Shown here: positions 4,479 to 6,350 of the stretch, piece by piece
Numbering within the stretch: position 1 is the first letter of the stretch
Layout of the letters: each line of letters begins with the position of its first letter
From: an uncultured Eubacteriales bacterium
Lineage (GTDB): Bacteria; Bacillota; Clostridia; Christensenellales; Aristaeellaceae
Direction: 5' to 3'
Assembly: GCA_900542395.1 (NCBI GenBank)
Contig: UQNM01000099.1
Span: 1-6,350 of the forward strand
DNA: 6,350 nt
Made by a program: the position numbers and the translations under genes
The notes under the pieces: generated by a model
Database searches by the model: none
What the model saw: the letters and a program-made list of their open reading frames with translations, nothing else
Told to the model about the DNA's origin: nothing

Positions 4479-6350
4479 ATGGCCGATCGTCTTCTTTTCC
4501 CGCCGACAACCGTTGCCGATATGCGCCAGCGCGGCTGGGACGCGCCGGATTTTGTCTACGTCAGCGGCGACGCATATGTGGATCATCCTTCCTTCGGCGC
4601 AGCCGTCATTGTCCGCACGCTCGAGGCAGCAGGCTATCACGTCGCGGTGCTCGCCCAGCCGAATTGGAAAAATGCGAATGATTTCAAGCGCTTCGGCCGT
4701 CCCAATTATGGTTTTCTCGTTTCCTCCGGCGTGATCGACAGCATGGTGAACCATTATACCGCTGCCAAGCGCCGCCGTTCCTCCGACGTATATACCCCCG
4801 GCGGCAAGGCGGCCAAGCGGCCGGATCGCGCGGTCAATGTCTATTGCCGCCTGATTCGCGAGGCTTACGGCGATATTCCCATCGCCATCGGCGGCGTGGA
4901 GGCCTCTCTCCGCCGCTTCGCGCATTACGATTACTGGGATGACGCCGTTCGACCGAGTATTCTGGTGGATTCCGGCGCGGATCTGCTGATGTTCGGCATG
5001 GGCGAACGCACCATTCTCGTCACGGCGGATTGGATGAGCCGCGGCGCGCCCGTCTGGGAATGTGCCAAGATGCGCGGCGTGTGCTTCCTCTCTCCGGCGG
5101 CCATGCGCGCCAGCGTCGAAATTCCTTCCTTCGAGGATTGCGTCCGGAGCAAGAAAAAATACGGCGAGGCGTTCCTCGTTCAGTATAACGAGCAGGACCC
5201 GATCCGCGGCCATGCCATCAGCCAGCGCCACGGCGATCAATACGTCGTTCAGACCGTGCCGGATATGCCGCTCTCCCGCGAGGAGCTGGATCAATCGTAT
5301 ACCCTGCCGTATCAGCGCACATGGCACCCCGATTACGACGCGCTGGGCGGCGTTCCGGCCATTGAAGAGGTGCAGTTCTCCATCGCGCATACGCGCGGCT
5401 GCTTCGGCTCCTGCTCCTTCTGCGCCATCACCTTCCTGCAGGGGCGCATCGTCACCACCCGCAGCCACGAATCCGTCGTCAACGAGGCGAAAACCATCAC
5501 GCAGATGCCGAATTTCAAGGGCTATATCCATGACGTCGGCGGCCCTACGGCCAATTTCCGCCGCGCCGCCTGCGATAAGCAGCTCAAGGTCGGCACCTGC
5601 GCGGGGCGGCAGTGCCTGTTCCCCAAGCCCTGCCCGAATATGGTCGTCGATCACACGGACTACATCAGCCTGCTGCGCGAAATCCGCGCTCTGCCGAAGG
5701 TCAAAAAGGTGTTCGTGCGTTCCGGCCTGCGCTATGATTATATCATGGCGGATCATTCCGACGCATTCCTGCGCGAGCTGTGCCAATACCACGTCAGCGG
5801 CCAGCTCAAGGTCGCGCCGGAGCACGTCAGCCCGAAGGTTCTCGCCGTCATGGGCAAACCGGGGCGCGACGTGTACGACGCATTCTGTGAAAAATACAGG
5901 CGCATCAATCAGGAGCTGGGCAAGGAGCAGTATCTTGTGCCCTATCTGATTTCAAGTCACCCCGGCAGCGACCTTGCCGCCGCCATCGAGCTGGCCGAAT
6001 ACCTGCGCGATATCAACCATCAGCCCGAGCAGGTGCAGGATTTTTACCCCACGCCGGGAACGCTGTCCACCTGCATGTTCTATACCGGCTTCGATCCGCG
6101 CACCGGCAAGCCGGTCTATATCCCGCGTTCGCCGGAGGAAAAGGCCATGCAGCGCGCGCTGCTCCAGTTCCGCCGTCCGCAGAATTTTGATCTCGTCCGC
6201 AAAGCCCTGCGTCAGGCGCACCGCGAGGATTTGATCGGCACCGGCCGCGAATGTCTCGTGCCGCCGGAGGGCGTGAAAACCGCGCATGAATACGCGCAGA
6301 TTCGCCGCGAACGCAAGGAGCGCGAAACGCGCCGCGAGCTTCGCGAGGGG
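4479..6350 (+). CDS. ygiQ: YgiQ family radical SAM protein, 3' end beyond the window
   Basis: Residues 1-624 are visible and no stop is reached. This is a large iron-sulfur enzyme of the YgiQ (UPF0313) family; its reaction is unknown. The N-terminal family domain carries SGDAYVDHPSFG (29-40) and GGVEASLRR (138-146). The radical-SAM cluster motif C308-x3-C312-x2-C315 (RGCFGSCSFC) binds a 4Fe-4S cluster and S-adenosylmethionine. DVGGPTAN (352-359), APEH (446-449) and QDFYPTPGT (520-528) match E. coli YgiQ from memory. Cysteines C365, C374, C379 and C385 are also shared with that protein. The IGTGRECLVP segment lies close to the end of the conserved part, and the charged RRERKERETRREL tail suggests that little is missing. 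Compared with E. coli it starts later and lacks an insert before the SAM domain. The ATG at 4479 follows AAGGAG (4463-4468) by 10 bases. Confidence 0.95.
   Translation, partial: MADRLLFPPTTVADMRQRGWDAPDFVYVSGDAYVDHPSFGAAVIVRTLEAAGYHVAVLAQPNWKNANDFKRFGRPNYGFLVSSGVIDSMVNHYTAAKRRRSSDVYTPGGKAAKRPDRAVNVYCRLIREAYGDIPIAIGGVEASLRRFAHYDYWDDAVRPSILVDSGADLLMFGMGERTILVTADWMSRGAPVWECAKMRGVCFLSPAAMRASVEIPSFEDCVRSKKKYGEAFLVQYNEQDPIRGHAISQRHGDQYVVQTVPDMPLSREELDQSYTLPYQRTWHPDYDALGGVPAIEEVQFSIAHTRGCFGSCSFCAITFLQGRIVTTRSHESVVNEAKTITQMPNFKGYIHDVGGPTANFRRAACDKQLKVGTCAGRQCLFPKPCPNMVVDHTDYISLLREIRALPKVKKVFVRSGLRYDYIMADHSDAFLRELCQYHVSGQLKVAPEHVSPKVLAVMGKPGRDVYDAFCEKYRRINQELGKEQYLVPYLISSHPGSDLAAAIELAEYLRDINHQPEQVQDFYPTPGTLSTCMFYTGFDPRTGKPVYIPRSPEEKAMQRALLQFRRPQNFDLVRKALRQAHREDLIGTGRECLVPPEGVKTAHEYAQIRRERKERETRRELREG

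Noticed and set aside
4461..5825. Long minus-strand open frame (454 codons) opposite ygiQ
   Set aside because: It lies opposite the conserved YgiQ protein and its translation is biased and matches no family I know.
1..6350. CRISPR array, tRNA genes, toxin-antitoxin pair, phage genes or defence system
   Set aside because: No spaced direct repeats, cloverleaf sequences, small paired genes or related protein motifs were seen anywhere in the window. The XRE gene has no partner.

Overview
The window looks like chromosome from a Gram-positive anaerobe of the Bacillota, probably class Clostridia. This is inferred from strong AGGAGG-type ribosome sites, GC-rich genes separated by AT-rich gaps, TGTGn-extended -10 promoters, and the protein families present. 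No species can be named from the sequence alone. Every gene is of a housekeeping or conserved type, and I found no phage, defence, CRISPR or biosynthetic cluster.

Layout, left to right. Positions 1-308 hold no credible gene. They contain a near-consensus promoter (TTGACA, 17 bp, TATACT) on the minus strand that fires out of the left edge. Its short leader resembles those in front of ribosomal RNA genes. Next comes a minus-strand gene for a 96-residue protein with two zinc ribbons (389-679). It has its own terminator and a roughly 120-nt leader, and it is divergent from a plus-strand XRE-type regulator (952-1350). The regulator converges on yqeY (1410-1856, minus), and the two share one bidirectional terminator.

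Between yqeY and pgi lies a 174-bp sequence (1881-2054) bounded by perfect 12-bp inverted repeats and folding into internal hairpins. It is the best candidate mobile or interspersed element here. It starts only 6 bp beyond the pgi stop codon and no obvious terminator separates pgi from yqeY, so the element may be transcribed as part of a pgi-yqeY message.

pgi (2061-3473, minus; glucose-6-phosphate isomerase) follows a TIM-barrel sugar phosphate isomerase/epimerase-like gene (3534-4337, minus, GTG start). A good pgi promoter overlaps the end of that gene, so pgi can be transcribed alone or by read-through. A divergent gap of about 140 bp then leads to ygiQ (4479 to beyond the right edge, plus), a radical-SAM protein of unknown function with an intact CxxxCxxC motif. 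Its promoter carries a small dyad across the -10 and start site.

Functionally, pgi acts in central sugar metabolism, and the neighbouring barrel enzyme probably acts on a sugar or polyol, though its substrate cannot be read from sequence. The other genes show no clear joint pathway. The most interesting non-genic signals are the 174-bp element, the putative rRNA promoter at the left edge, and a 9-nt complementarity between the ribosome site and the terminator of the zinc-ribbon gene.
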